Part shown: piece by piece, positions 44,287 to 52,758 of the stretch | Layout of the letters: the number at the start of each line of letters is the position of its first letter | Numbering within the stretch: the stretch's first letter is position 1 | DNA from: Nocardia cyriacigeorgica | Lineage (GTDB): Bacteria; Actinomycetota; Actinomycetes; Mycobacteriales; Mycobacteriaceae | Length of the DNA: 64,000 nucleotides | NCBI RefSeq assembly: GCF_010868145.1 | Contig: NZ_JAAGUY010000027.1 | Location: forward strand, 16,193 to 80,192 | Direction of reading: 5' to 3' | Notes under the pieces: model-generated | What the model was told of the DNA's origin: nothing | Seen by the model: only the letters and a program-made list of their open reading frames with translations | Databases searched by the model: none | Translations under genes and position numbers: made by a program

Positions 44287-45852
44287 TCAGCGAGCGGCCG
44301 GACGCACAATTGGGAACAGTATCGTTTCCCGGATTCCCAAACCGGTGAGCGCCATCAACAAGCGGTCGATTCCCATACCGGTTCCTGTGGTCGGCGGCAT
44401 GCCGTGTTCCATCGCGGCGAGGAAGTCTTCGTCGAGCACCATGGCCTCGTCATCACCAGCCGCGGCAAGCCGAGCCTGGTCGACGAAGCGTTCACGCTGG
44501 ATCACCGGATCGACCAACTCCGAATAGCCGGTGGCCAACTCGAAGCCGCGCACATACAGGTCCCACTTCTCGGTGACACCCGCCTTGTCGCGATGCTGCC
44601 TGGTCAGTGGAGATGTCTCGACCGGGAAGTCACGCACGAATGTGGGGGCGTACAACTTGTCGCCGTACTGATGCTCCCACAGTTCCTCGACGAGTTTGCC
44701 GTGGCCGTAGCCCTTGCCTTCCGGAATTTCCAAACCGACCCGTTCGGCCAGTGCCAGTAATTCCGGAATCGTCGTTTCCGGGGTGACCTCCACACCCAGT
44801 GAGTCCGACAGCGACGGATACATCTCGACAGTCGCCCACTCACCACGAAGGTCATATTCGGTGCCGTCGGCGAGCATCACCACCTGGGTGCCGAACGCTT
44901 CCTCGGCCACTTCCTGGATCAATTCCCGGGTCATGCGAGCCGAGTCGTCATAAGTGCCGTAGGCCTGATACGTCTCCAGCATCGCGAACTCCGGCGAATG
45001 CGTGGAGTCGGCACCCTCGTTGCGGAAGTTCCGATTGACCTCGAACACTCGCTCCAGACCGCCGACAACACAACGCTTGAGGAACAACTCCGGCGCAATA
45101 CGCAGGAAAAGGTCCATATCGAGGGCATTGGAATGGGTGACGAACGGCCGGGCGGCGGCGCCGCCGTGCAACGTCTGCAACATCGGCGTCTCGACCTCGA
45201 GGAATCCGCGACGTTCCAGCGCGTTGCGCAGGGCACGCACGACCGCGACCCTCGTCCTGGCCATTTCCCTGGCCTCGGGGCGCACGATCAGGTCGACATA
45301 ACGCTGCCGGACCCTGGACTCCTCGTTCATCTCCTTGTGCGCGACCGGCAGCGGGCGCAGCGACTTGGCGGCCATGCTCCATTCATCGGCCATGACGCTC
45401 AGCTCGCCGGTACGCGAGGAAATGACCTCACCGTGTACGAAGACGAAATCGCCGAGGTCGACATCGGCCTTCCAGGCCGCCAGCGCGTCGGCGCCGACAC
45501 CGTTGAGGCTGATCATGGCCTGCAGCTTGGTGCCGTCACCTTCCTGCAGGGTGGCGAAGCACAGCTTGCCGGTATTGCGCATGAAGATGACGCGGCCCGC
45601 GACACCGACAATGCTGCCGGTCTGGGTATCGGGCGCCAGATCGGGATGCTCGGCACGGATCTCGGCCAGGGAATGCGTGCGCGGCACGACCACCGGATAC
45701 GCCTGCCCGCCTTCGGCAAGTAGGCGTTCCCGCTTTTCCCGGCGAATCCGCATCTGCTCCGGAACGTCGTCGACGTCGTCGGGGCGATTGGCGCGGCCCG
45801 CGGGAGCCGATGCCGCGGAGCTACCGGTGGAAGGGGAGTTCGGGGTGCTCAC
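44287..45852 (-). CDS. lysS: Lysyl-tRNA synthetase (class II)
   Basis: 521 residues. An N-terminal Ser/Ala/Pro-rich extension of about 30 residues precedes the OB-fold anticodon-binding domain (GVAGRVIFMRNTGKLCFATLQ), then the class II core with motif 2 (FRNEGADSTHSPEFAMLETYQAY) and motif 3 (GTGMGIDRLLMALTG). Cytoplasmic enzyme charging tRNA-Lys. The start is GTG 45852. No LysX-like membrane domain is present, so it is the housekeeping synthetase. Confidence 0.95.
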   Translation of the reverse strand: MSTPNSPSTGSSAASAPAGRANRPDDVDDVPEQMRIRREKRERLLAEGGQAYPVVVPRTHSLAEIRAEHPDLAPDTQTGSIVGVAGRVIFMRNTGKLCFATLQEGDGTKLQAMISLNGVGADALAAWKADVDLGDFVFVHGEVISSRTGELSVMADEWSMAAKSLRPLPVAHKEMNEESRVRQRYVDLIVRPEAREMARTRVAVVRALRNALERRGFLEVETPMLQTLHGGAAARPFVTHSNALDMDLFLRIAPELFLKRCVVGGLERVFEVNRNFRNEGADSTHSPEFAMLETYQAYGTYDDSARMTRELIQEVAEEAFGTQVVMLADGTEYDLRGEWATVEMYPSLSDSLGVEVTPETTIPELLALAERVGLEIPEGKGYGHGKLVEELWEHQYGDKLYAPTFVRDFPVETSPLTRQHRDKAGVTEKWDLYVRGFELATGYSELVDPVIQRERFVDQARLAAAGDDEAMVLDEDFLAAMEHGMPPTTGTGMGIDRLLMALTGLGIRETILFPIVRPAAR

Positions 45853-45941
45853 GTTGAACTACCCTAGCGTGCACCGGAAACCGTTTCGCGCGCCGCCCGG
45901 CCCTGCTGACCCGCTGCTCCCGGCCCGGCGACGCCCGGTTT

Positions 45942-46376
45942 CTACAGCGAGGCGAGCGCCGCCACCTCACGGGCGAAATGCGGGGCCCGAGACGCCACGG
46001 TGAGCAGCCCGGCCGCCTTCAATGCCTGATAGCCGCCGACCAGGTCGGTGGCCCGGTGCAGGCCCAATTGCTGCAGTGATGCGGCCGCGAGGCTGGAGGT
46101 GTAGCCCTCCGAGCACAGCACGATCCATTCCACGTCGTGGCCGGTGGCCAGCGCGAGCCGGGCCGAGCTGGACGGGTCGAGGCGCCATTCCAGCACATTG
46201 CGCTCGATCACCAGGGCACCGGGCATGGTGCCCTCACGAATCCGCTGCGCCTGCGGCCGAATATCGACCAGGATCGCGCCGCGTTCGAGCGCCTGCGGCA
46301 ATTCGAACGCATACAGCCTGCGCAGCTGCGTGCGCGCGCTGTCGAGCATCTGGTCGATGGTCTGCGGGCTCATCAC
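45942..46376 (-). CDS. Rhodanese-domain sulfurtransferase
   Basis: 144 residues, single rhodanese domain. DIRPQAQRIREGTMPGALVIERN is the typical N-terminal half. The active-site loop WIVLCSEGYTSSLAAASL carries the persulfide-forming Cys. The start is GTG 46376, overlapping the cysteine dioxygenase stop (GTGA), or ATG 46373 (TGATG). Tight coupling to cysteine dioxygenase suggests a joint role in cysteine-sulfur oxidation or sulfane-sulfur handling. Confidence 0.88.
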   Translation of the reverse strand: MMSPQTIDQMLDSARTQLRRLYAFELPQALERGAILVDIRPQAQRIREGTMPGALVIERNVLEWRLDPSSSARLALATGHDVEWIVLCSEGYTSSLAAASLQQLGLHRATDLVGGYQALKAAGLLTVASRAPHFAREVAALASL

Positions 46377-47029
46377 ATATCACCTTCGGGCTGGTCGGTG
46401 AGGACGGTTCGGGTACGCCGCAGACCGCCGTGTCCGGTGAGTTCGTAATAGGACATGGCGGTCAATGGCGGGGAGTAGGCGTGCACACTGAGGGTCGGGT
46501 CCAGCGGGCCGATCGAATCGGCGACGGCGATCGGCACGTCGACGCCGGACACCGCGGGCGGCTCCGGTGCGCGCACGACATCGTGCACCCAGCCGATCGG
46601 GAACGAGGCCTGATCACCGGCGACCAGCGTGCGGTGGCGTAATTCGGTTCCGTTCCAACGGTATTCGGCGAGCGCCCCACTGAGTACAGTGAGCGCGCCG
46701 ATGGAACCCGCGTGATCGTGCAGTTCGGTGTACCTGTCCGGGGTCCAGCTGATCAGCCAGACGTCGACCTCGTCATCGGAGAGCAGCCGGGCGGCCCAGC
46801 GCTCCTCGGTCGGCCAGTGCCCGTCGGCGGGCAGCAGATGGTCGTAGCGGCCCACCAGCACGTCCTCGGCGCCCTCGTCGGTCAACCGGAGCAGGTCTGC
46901 CGGACGCAGCCGAGTGGGCAGCGCGGGCGCGATCGAACGGGTCGGCAGCGGGTTGGCGGCGCGTGCGGCGCGCGCATTCAGCGTGCGGGCGTCACGGGCG
47001 GGCGAAAGGGAAAGAACAGAAGAACGCAT
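46373..47029 (-). CDS. Cysteine dioxygenase (CDO type I)
   Basis: 218-residue cupin. Non-heme iron ligands His104 and His106 (YTELHDHAGSIGALTVLSG) and His149 (SFPIGWVHDVV) are in the correct order; the CDO reaction is cysteine to cysteine sulfinate with O2. An N-terminal extension of about 35 residues precedes the cupin. ATG 47029 has GGAG 8 nt upstream. It overlaps the rhodanese gene and is preceded by a 13-residue Cys-Cys leader peptide with alternative hairpins, so expression probably responds to cysteine or Cys-tRNA. Confidence 0.87.
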   Translation of the reverse strand: MRSSVLSLSPARDARTLNARAARAANPLPTRSIAPALPTRLRPADLLRLTDEGAEDVLVGRYDHLLPADGHWPTEERWAARLLSDDEVDVWLISWTPDRYTELHDHAGSIGALTVLSGALAEYRWNGTELRHRTLVAGDQASFPIGWVHDVVRAPEPPAVSGVDVPIAVADSIGPLDPTLSVHAYSPPLTAMSYYELTGHGGLRRTRTVLTDQPEGDM

Positions 47030-47074
47030 GAGCGAATCTCCAGGAAGTGTGCAGCGGTCGAGGACATCGGGCGT

Positions 47075-47106
47075 GCCTCGAACGGTCGAGGCAGGTCAGC
47101 CTCGAC
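47075..47106 (-). promoter_or_regulatory. Alternative hairpins of a putative cysteine attenuator
   Basis: Two mutually exclusive stems share an arm on the minus strand. Hairpin 1 (47106-47085) pairs GTCGAGGC with GCCTCGAC; its first arm contains the last codons and stop region of the leader. Hairpin 2 (47092-47075) pairs GCCTCGA with TCGAGGC. A ribosome stalled at the Cys codons would cover arm 1 and favour hairpin 2. No T-run follows, so control of translation or Rho access is likelier than intrinsic termination. Confidence 0.6.
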
Positions 47107-47137
47107 AACACTCCTGGGTGCTCACACGGAAATACAC
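47096..47137 (-). CDS. Leaderless polycysteine leader peptide
   Basis: GTG-initiated 13-codon ORF reading MYFRVSTQECCRG and a TGA stop. A TACACT -10 hexamer (47150-47145 on the minus strand) ends 7 nt before the GTG, so transcription would begin at or near the start codon: a leaderless mRNA. Two adjacent Cys codons (TGT TGT) sit three codons from the end, and the stop region is an arm of hairpin 1. Leaderless polycysteine short ORFs acting as cysteine-responsive attenuators have been described in mycobacteria. Located 66 nt upstream of the cysteine dioxygenase start. Confidence 0.65.
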   Translation of the reverse strand: MYFRVSTQECCRG

Positions 47138-47207
47138 GTCGATGAGTGTAGCAGGCACATCGGCGCCGAACCGATGACCTGCACCACAGCCGGTCGCGAC
47201 CACGCTG

Positions 47208-48002
47208 TCATACGCGGCGGTTGCGCTGATTGCGCTCGTAGACAAGTCGCAGGCCGGTCAGCGTCAGGCGCGGTTCATGATGTTCGATGGTTTCCGATTC
47301 CGGCACGATCAGCGGGGCCCCCGCGCCCGTGGCCACGATCGCGACATCGTCACCTGCGAAGGCATCGAAATCGTCGCGGATGCGGTCCACCAGACCGTCG
47401 ACCAGGCCGGCGAAGCCGAACACGGCACCGGACTGAATGCACTCCACGGTGTTCTTGCCGACCACCGACCGCGGGCGCGCCAGCTCCACCCGGCGCAGCG
47501 CGGCACGTTCGATGAGCGCCTCGGTGGAAATCTCCACACCGGGCGCGAGCACACCGCCGAGGAACTCCCCCTTGGCCGACACCAGGTCCACACAGGTCGA
47601 GATACCGAAGTCGATGACGATGGCCGCGGAAGCGAACTTATCGAAGGCGGCGAGGCTGTTCACGATCCGATCAGCGCCGACTTCCTTCGGATTGTCGACC
47701 AGCAACGGAATACCGGTGCGCACACCGGGTTCCACCACCACATGCGGTACGTGATTCCAGTACCGCTCCAACATCAGTCGCAGCTCACGCAGCACCGGCG
47801 GCACCGTGGACAGCGCCGCGACGCCGACCACCTCGTCCAGATGGGTGCCGACCAGCCCGCGCACCTGCATGGCGAATTCGTCGGCGGTCAGCAGCGGATT
47901 GGTGTGGATTCGCCAGTGCCGCGCCAGTTTCGCGTGCGCACCGCTGCCGGAGAACAGCCCCAGCTCGATGCTGGTGGTGCGGACGTCGATCGTCAGCAGC
48001 AT
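47208..48002 (-). CDS. coaX: Type III pantothenate kinase-like protein CoaX
   Basis: 264 residues, ASKHA-fold pantothenate kinase of coenzyme A synthesis. NPKEVGADRIVNSLAAFDKF, LVSAKGEFLGGVLAPGVEIS and VVGKNTVECIQSGAVFGFAGLVDG identify the family. The phosphate loop that normally reads DxGNT is DVRTTS here, and the second phosphate motif is DFGISTCVD; M. tuberculosis CoaX is also degenerate there and reported inactive. Catalytic ability is therefore doubtful. Follows panC and panD in one run of minus-strand genes. Confidence 0.88.
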   Translation of the reverse strand: MLLTIDVRTTSIELGLFSGSGAHAKLARHWRIHTNPLLTADEFAMQVRGLVGTHLDEVVGVAALSTVPPVLRELRLMLERYWNHVPHVVVEPGVRTGIPLLVDNPKEVGADRIVNSLAAFDKFASAAIVIDFGISTCVDLVSAKGEFLGGVLAPGVEISTEALIERAALRRVELARPRSVVGKNTVECIQSGAVFGFAGLVDGLVDRIRDDFDAFAGDDVAIVATGAGAPLIVPESETIEHHEPRLTLTGLRLVYERNQRNRRV

Positions 48003-48037
48003 ATAAGGATCCCGATCCTCGGCCTCGCCTGCGGCTA

Positions 48038-48457
48038 TCAGACGAACGACAGGTCGCGTGGGGTGAGCAGGCCGGAACCCTCGGGTGCGTGCGCAGGATC
48101 GGAACCGAGCTCGACCGGACGGTTGCGGTCGTCGACGAAGACGACCTTCGGCGAGTACTCCTTCAGCTCCCGCTCGTCCATCATCCCGTAGGCGATCAGA
48201 ATGACCAGATCACCCGGGTGCACGAGATGGGCGGCGGCGCCGTTGATCCCGATGACGCCCGAACCGCGCTCACCGGCGATCACGTAGGTCTCGAGGCGGG
48301 CGCCGTTGTTGATGTCGACGATGCAGACCTGCTCACCTTCGAGCAGATCGGCGGCGTCGAGCAGATCCTGGTCCACTGTCACCGAGCCGACGTAGTGCAG
48401 ATCGGCGTGGGTCACCGTGGCGCGGTGGATCTTCGACTTCATCATGGTGCGCAACAT
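48038..48457 (-). CDS. panD: Aspartate 1-decarboxylase
   Basis: 139-residue proenzyme making beta-alanine from aspartate for pantothenate. Self-cleavage at Gly24-Ser25 (HYVGSVTV) would create the pyruvoyl group on Ser25. Also present are Lys9 and the GSGVIGINGAAAHLVHPGDLVILIAYG core. The start is 13 nt after the panC stop. It is the step immediately before PanC in pantothenate synthesis, so adjacency with panC is functional. Confidence 0.95.
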   Translation of the reverse strand: MLRTMMKSKIHRATVTHADLHYVGSVTVDQDLLDAADLLEGEQVCIVDINNGARLETYVIAGERGSGVIGINGAAAHLVHPGDLVILIAYGMMDERELKEYSPKVVFVDDRNRPVELGSDPAHAPEGSGLLTPRDLSFV

Positions 48458-48470
48458 CGTCGTCGCCTTC

Positions 48471-49400
48471 CTATACCGATACCTGGGCGGGCGGGGTGCT
48501 TGGATTGGGGTGGCCGTCGATCGTGGCGCCGAGGGTGACCGGCATGTTGTCGATCAACCGGGTGGCGCCGACCTTGGCCGCGATGAGCAACCGGGCATTG
48601 CCGGAGGCAGGCGCGGCGTCGAGGTTCGACGAACGCAGTTCGAGGTAGTCGATCTCCAGACCGGAAGCGGCTTCGAGGACGGCACGCGCGGCCCGCAGCA
48701 CACCATCGGCGCCGAGTCCGCCCGCGCGGGCACCGGCGATCAGCGCGGCCGACAGGGCCGTGGCCGCCTCGCGCTGGCCGGCGTCGAGGTAGCGATTGCG
48801 CGAGGACAGCGCAAGGCCGTCGGCTTCACGCACGGTCGGCACGGCGACGATCGACACGTCGAAGTTCAGGTCCCGCACCATCTGCCGGATCAGGGTGAGC
48901 TGCTGATAGTCCTTCTCGCCGAAGAATGCCTCGCTCGGCCTGGTGATCTGCAACAGCTTGGCGACCACGGTCAGCATGCCCGCGAAGTGCGTTGGGCGCG
49001 TTCCGCCCTCGAGCTCGACACCGAGCGGGCCGGGGTGCACTGTTGTGCGCGGACCCTCGGGGTACATATCCGCCACGCTCGGCGCGAAGACCAGGTCGAC
49101 GCCCTCCGCGCGCAGCAATTCCACGTCGGCGTCGAGGGTGCGCGGGTATTTGTCCAGATCTTCGCCCGCACCGAACTGCAGCGGGTTGACGAAGATCGAG
49201 ACGATCACGACGGTATTGGTCCGCTTGGCGCGGCGCACCAGCTCGAGGTGGCCTTCGTGCAATGCGCCCATGGTCGGCACCAGTCCGACGGTGCGGCCGA
49301 CGCCGCGCAGCGCCTTGGCGACCGCGGCGACCACCGACGGGTCGTGGTGCACGGTCAGCTCGCCCGGCTTATAGGCGCCGCGCAGGTTCGGGTCCATCAT
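48471..49400 (-). CDS. panC: Pantothenate synthetase
   Basis: 309 residues. It condenses pantoate with beta-alanine using ATP. The nucleotidyl-transfer motif PTMGALHEGHLELVRRA (residues about 42-58) is complete, followed by VVSIFVNPLQFGAGEDLDKYPRT and the KMSKS-like SSRNRYL near 195. The first of two ATGs (49400) overlaps the upstream DUF2520 stop by 4 nt. Confidence 0.95.
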   Translation of the reverse strand: MMDPNLRGAYKPGELTVHHDPSVVAAVAKALRGVGRTVGLVPTMGALHEGHLELVRRAKRTNTVVIVSIFVNPLQFGAGEDLDKYPRTLDADVELLRAEGVDLVFAPSVADMYPEGPRTTVHPGPLGVELEGGTRPTHFAGMLTVVAKLLQITRPSEAFFGEKDYQQLTLIRQMVRDLNFDVSIVAVPTVREADGLALSSRNRYLDAGQREAATALSAALIAGARAGGLGADGVLRAARAVLEAASGLEIDYLELRSSNLDAAPASGNARLLIAAKVGATRLIDNMPVTLGATIDGHPNPSTPPAQVSV

Positions 49401-50344
49401 CGACGCTCCTCCAGCATTTCGATCAGGGCGGCATCGGAATCGACCCGCTCGGCGGTGCGCAAGGACAGCGCCCGGTAGCTCGCGGCCAGGCGCGGGTCGA
49501 GTTCGTCGAGGGCGCGCAGATGTGCGGCGACAGCGTCGGCGTCGCCCCTGGCCACCGGACCGGTCAGGGCGGACTGACCGCGGCGAAGGGCATTGTCGAG
49601 GGCGGCCGAGGCCAGCGGGGCAAGCAGCCGTTCGGCCAGGCCACCGGGCTGATCATCGACGGCCTGCTGGCCGAGCAAACCGGGTCCGTCGAGGGCGGCG
49701 CGCAGCGCGGCGACGGCGTCGACGATTACCGTGACCAGGTGATTGCTGCCGTGCGCGAGCGCAGCGTGGTAGAGCGTGCGGTGCTCCTCGGCCACCCGCA
49801 CCGGCTCTCCGCCCATCTCGATGACCAGCGACTGCGCGATGGCGTAGCCGATCTCGTCGGCGGCGGTGATACCGAAGCAGGAGTTGGCCAGTCGGGCCAG
49901 GTCCTCGTCGTGGCCGGTGAAGGTCATGGCGGGATGGATGGCCAGCGGGCGGGCGCCGAGTTCGGTGAGCGGTGCGAGCACGGCGACGCCGTTCGCGCCG
50001 GAGGTGTGCGCCACGATGGTGCCTGGCCGGACCACACCGGCCGAGGCGAGGCCACGCACCAGGCCGGCCAGTTCGTTGTCGGGTACGGCGAGGATCAGCA
50101 GTTCGCTGCTTGCCGCGACCTCCTCGACCGGAAGCACCCTGGATTCGGGCAGACGGGTACGTGCCCGATGCACCGACGCGTCGGAGATCGCGGAGACGCC
50201 GAACACCACGTGCCCGGCACGTTCCAACGCGACGCCGAAGGCCGAACCGACGCGTCCCGCCGAGACGATTCCCACCGTCAGTCGTGCGGGCGCGGGATCG
50301 GGTCCCGACGCGGCGTTGCCAGAAGTCACGCTTGGCGAGGTCAA
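49397..50344 (-). CDS. Rossmann-fold DUF2520 oxidoreductase (Rv3603c-like)
   Basis: 315 residues. The N-terminal NAD(P)-binding fold has VGIVSAGRVGSAFGVALERAGH near residues 24-45. A C-terminal DUF2520 helical domain resembles ketopantoate reductase-like and proline-biosynthesis reductases. In mycobacteria the homologue also precedes panC, suggesting a link to pantothenate synthesis, for example a pantoate-forming reductase, but this is not established. The first 15 residues are Ser/Ala-rich; the true start could be slightly downstream. Confidence 0.83.
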   Translation of the reverse strand: MTSPSVTSGNAASGPDPAPARLTVGIVSAGRVGSAFGVALERAGHVVFGVSAISDASVHRARTRLPESRVLPVEEVAASSELLILAVPDNELAGLVRGLASAGVVRPGTIVAHTSGANGVAVLAPLTELGARPLAIHPAMTFTGHDEDLARLANSCFGITAADEIGYAIAQSLVIEMGGEPVRVAEEHRTLYHAALAHGSNHLVTVIVDAVAALRAALDGPGLLGQQAVDDQPGGLAERLLAPLASAALDNALRRGQSALTGPVARGDADAVAAHLRALDELDPRLAASYRALSLRTAERVDSDAALIEMLEERR

Positions 50345-50460
50345 CAGTGTCCTCTCGGATGTCGTTCCAGTCCCGCTCGGCGGGTACCAGACGTTACGTC
50401 ACGAGAATATGGGCAAGGTCCGCCATGCGCCATGGCCCGGCCCCGTGATCTACGCCGCAG

Positions 50461-51669
50461 TCAGCGCGACCCGTTGCTCTGCTCGGACTGCAGATTCGCC
50501 AGGATCTCGGCAACCGACAGCCGCTTGGACGAGGAATCGTCGGACTCCGATTCGGCCCGTCGGCGGCGCCGCGAGCTGGCCGAACCGAAGGTCGGGGCGG
50601 TCTGCGCAGGGCGGGCGGAGGTGGCTGGGCCGGCCGACGCTTCAGGCGCGGTCGGCGGCCCGGCAGGGGCTGTCGACGGGCCGGCAGAGGTGGTTTCCGG
50701 GGCGGACGCGCCCATCGGGGCCGGTGTGCCGGACACCGAAGTCGGCGGGGCATCGGTTCCAGCCGATGTCGATCCGGCCGCGACGTCCGGCTCGGATTCG
50801 GCTTCGCGCGGGGCCGGCGGACCCATCACCGTCCGGGACTGCGCCGCAGGAGCTGGTGGGCCGACCACGATGTGGTCTGCCGCACCCCATGCAGCGGCCC
50901 CGGATCGGTAGGCGTCCGCCAGCGCGGCGTCGGCGTCCGGGTCCGAGGAACTCTCGGCGAACGCGTCGGCCCAGCTTCCGCTCGCGGCTGTCGCGTCGGC
51001 GGCGGTGTCCGCCTCGTCGCGGTCGAGGGTGATGATCGAGGTCTCCGCCGTGACCGGATCGTCGAAGGGGCTGGCGAAGACCGGCGGCTGTGGATGATCG
51101 GTGTCGTAGACGGGGGTCACCGAATCGCGAGGCAGCCGCGGTCCGACCCAGCCGTCGGCATTCGCCGAGTTAACGTTCGCCGAACCGGCCGGTCGGCCGG
51201 TGAGTTCCTGGATGCGCGTTGAGTCGGCCCGCAGCGCCGGACGATCCATCGGCAGATCTCCGTCGAAGAGCCGCTGCAGGTTCTGCCGCAACACCGTCAG
51301 CTCTGCCCGCAGCGCGGCCATCTCGGCGGCATCGGCGCCGACTTCCTGACGCACACGCGCCTCGACACCGAGCTCGTATTCGCGCCGGGCCGAGATCTCG
51401 CGGTCGAGCTGCAGCTCATAGACCGTCTGCAGGTCGCGGACCTTGGCCTTGTCGACTGTGGATTCCTTGCGGTACTTGGTCGCGGCCAGCGCGCCGAGCA
51501 CAGCCGCCCAGAGCGCCGCTACCAAGCCGATCCGAATGAATTGCAAGCTATCGCTGAAAATCAGGAAAATACTGGCAACCAAGCCGAGCAGAATCAGCGC
51601 ACCGACGAACATTTTTCCCGCATAGTCCCGCCGTAGAGGGGAGCTGCTGGTACGGGAGGGTGAAACCAT
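50461..51669 (-). CDS. DUF6779-type membrane protein (Rv3604c-like)
   Basis: 402 residues from ATG 51669. Two N-terminal transmembrane helices (about 17-37 and 42-62) are followed by a coiled coil (about 70-140; AKVRDLQTVYELQLDREISARREYE). A long disordered Ala/Pro/Ser-rich tail then ends in a conserved RLSVAEILANLQSEQ segment. A GTG at 51726 with TAACAT just upstream could be a leaderless start, adding 19 residues. Co-directional with folK, panC and others. The function is unknown; membrane-cytoskeletal or cell-wall roles are speculative. Confidence 0.78.
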   Translation of the reverse strand: MVSPSRTSSSPLRRDYAGKMFVGALILLGLVASIFLIFSDSLQFIRIGLVAALWAAVLGALAATKYRKESTVDKAKVRDLQTVYELQLDREISARREYELGVEARVRQEVGADAAEMAALRAELTVLRQNLQRLFDGDLPMDRPALRADSTRIQELTGRPAGSANVNSANADGWVGPRLPRDSVTPVYDTDHPQPPVFASPFDDPVTAETSIITLDRDEADTAADATAASGSWADAFAESSSDPDADAALADAYRSGAAAWGAADHIVVGPPAPAAQSRTVMGPPAPREAESEPDVAAGSTSAGTDAPPTSVSGTPAPMGASAPETTSAGPSTAPAGPPTAPEASAGPATSARPAQTAPTFGSASSRRRRRAESESDDSSSKRLSVAEILANLQSEQSNGSR

Positions 51670-51739
51670 GCCCGCCAGGGTAGCTTGGATGTCGATGGCG
51701 GCCCAGGTTCCGGGGTGGTGATTCACCCAACCATGTTAG

Positions 51740-52219
51740 CTATGTGGTAGCTGGATCATCGGTCGGATCGTCGGGCGCGCGGCAGCAATATTCGAGCCAC
51801 AGCGCCGCCGCCACCAGCGCCACCGCGGCACCCAATCCGATCAAGGCACCTGGCACGTCGGCGTCGGCCGCATTCAAATCACCACGCTGGGGAAACACCC
51901 AGATGAGGAACCCGAGCCAGACCCCCGCCGCCAACGAACCCACCTGCGCCGAAGCCTTGGCCATGGCGACCGCCCGCGCCGCGGTGATCGGATGCAGCTG
52001 ATGCGGTCCGTCACCGATGCGATGCTCATTGATCCTGGCGCGGATGATGAAGCCGAGCGCCACCTCGATCGCCGCCACCGGATACAGCGATGCCCCCGCG
52101 AAACTCGAGATCGGCGGGAAGCTGCCGTAGGCGATGCGAGTGGCGGCCCAGGCCAGGGCCGCCGCGATCACGAGGTTCGCGGTGAGGTCGAGGACGCGTG
52201 TCGGCTTCAGCTGTTGCAC
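51740..52219 (-). CDS. DUF3180 membrane protein (Rv3605c-like)
   Basis: 159 residues with about four hydrophobic segments (12-30, 43-60, 88-108, 123-145). The pattern ITAARAVAMAKASAQVGSLAAGVWLGFL is characteristic of DUF3180, found in actinobacterial fol/pan neighbourhoods. Its GTG overlaps folK by 13 nt, so it is co-translated with the folate genes. No biochemical function is known. Confidence 0.85.
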   Translation of the reverse strand: MQQLKPTRVLDLTANLVIAAALAWAATRIAYGSFPPISSFAGASLYPVAAIEVALGFIIRARINEHRIGDGPHQLHPITAARAVAMAKASAQVGSLAAGVWLGFLIWVFPQRGDLNAADADVPGALIGLGAAVALVAAALWLEYCCRAPDDPTDDPATT

Positions 52220-52758
52220 TGGTTCGCTCCCCCGGCGACCAAGGTCAGGGCGGTCCGGTGCACACCGTCGCGTTCGGCGGCGTCCAGCTCCGCCACCAGA
52301 TCACACACGCGGCGCACGTGGCCGTCGACCTCGAGTTCGGCTCGCGGCTCCACCTCCAGCCATGGCACCAGCACGAAGGCCCGGCGATGCGCCTGCGGAT
52401 GCGGCAAGGTCAGGTCGGGGTCGGCGCTGCGGCAGGCCACCGGACCCGACGGCCCGTCCTGCGCGCACCACACCACGTCGACGTCCAATGTTCTTGCACC
52501 CCAGCGCACCTCACGCACACGGTCGGCGGCTTGCTCCAATTCCTGCCCCCTGCGCAACCAGTCGACGCATTCGAAGTCCGGATCCGCCACCACGACTACG
52601 GCGTTGAGATAGTCGTCCTGCTCGACCCCGCCCCACGGCGCGGTCGAATACACCGGCGACACCGCGACAACGCGCGATCCGAATCCTTCGATCACACTGC
52701 GCAGATAGCCGAGGCGGTCACCGAGATTGGAGCCGATGGACAGGACCGCGCGACTCAT
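52207..52758 (-). CDS. folK: Hydroxymethyldihydropterin pyrophosphokinase
   Basis: 183 residues. HPPK transfers diphosphate from ATP to 6-hydroxymethyl-7,8-dihydropterin. The N-terminal SIGSNLGDRLGYLRSVIEGF, the YSTAPWGGVEQDDYLN pterin-site segment, and ARTLDVDVVW with LPHPQAHRRAFVLVPW are all present. ATG 52758 overlaps the folB stop by 4 nt. The order folE-folP-folB-folK is the mycobacterial arrangement. Confidence 0.95.
   Translation of the reverse strand: MSRAVLSIGSNLGDRLGYLRSVIEGFGSRVVAVSPVYSTAPWGGVEQDDYLNAVVVVADPDFECVDWLRRGQELEQAADRVREVRWGARTLDVDVVWCAQDGPSGPVACRSADPDLTLPHPQAHRRAFVLVPWLEVEPRAELEVDGHVRRVCDLVAELDAAERDGVHRTALTLVAGGANQCNS

Noticed and set aside
45853..45941. Gap between rhodanese and lysS examined for a small gene, since M. 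tuberculosis annotates a tiny ORF between lysS and coaX
   Set aside because: No start codon with a ribosome-binding site and no conserved peptide was visible; the space is simply the lysS upstream region.
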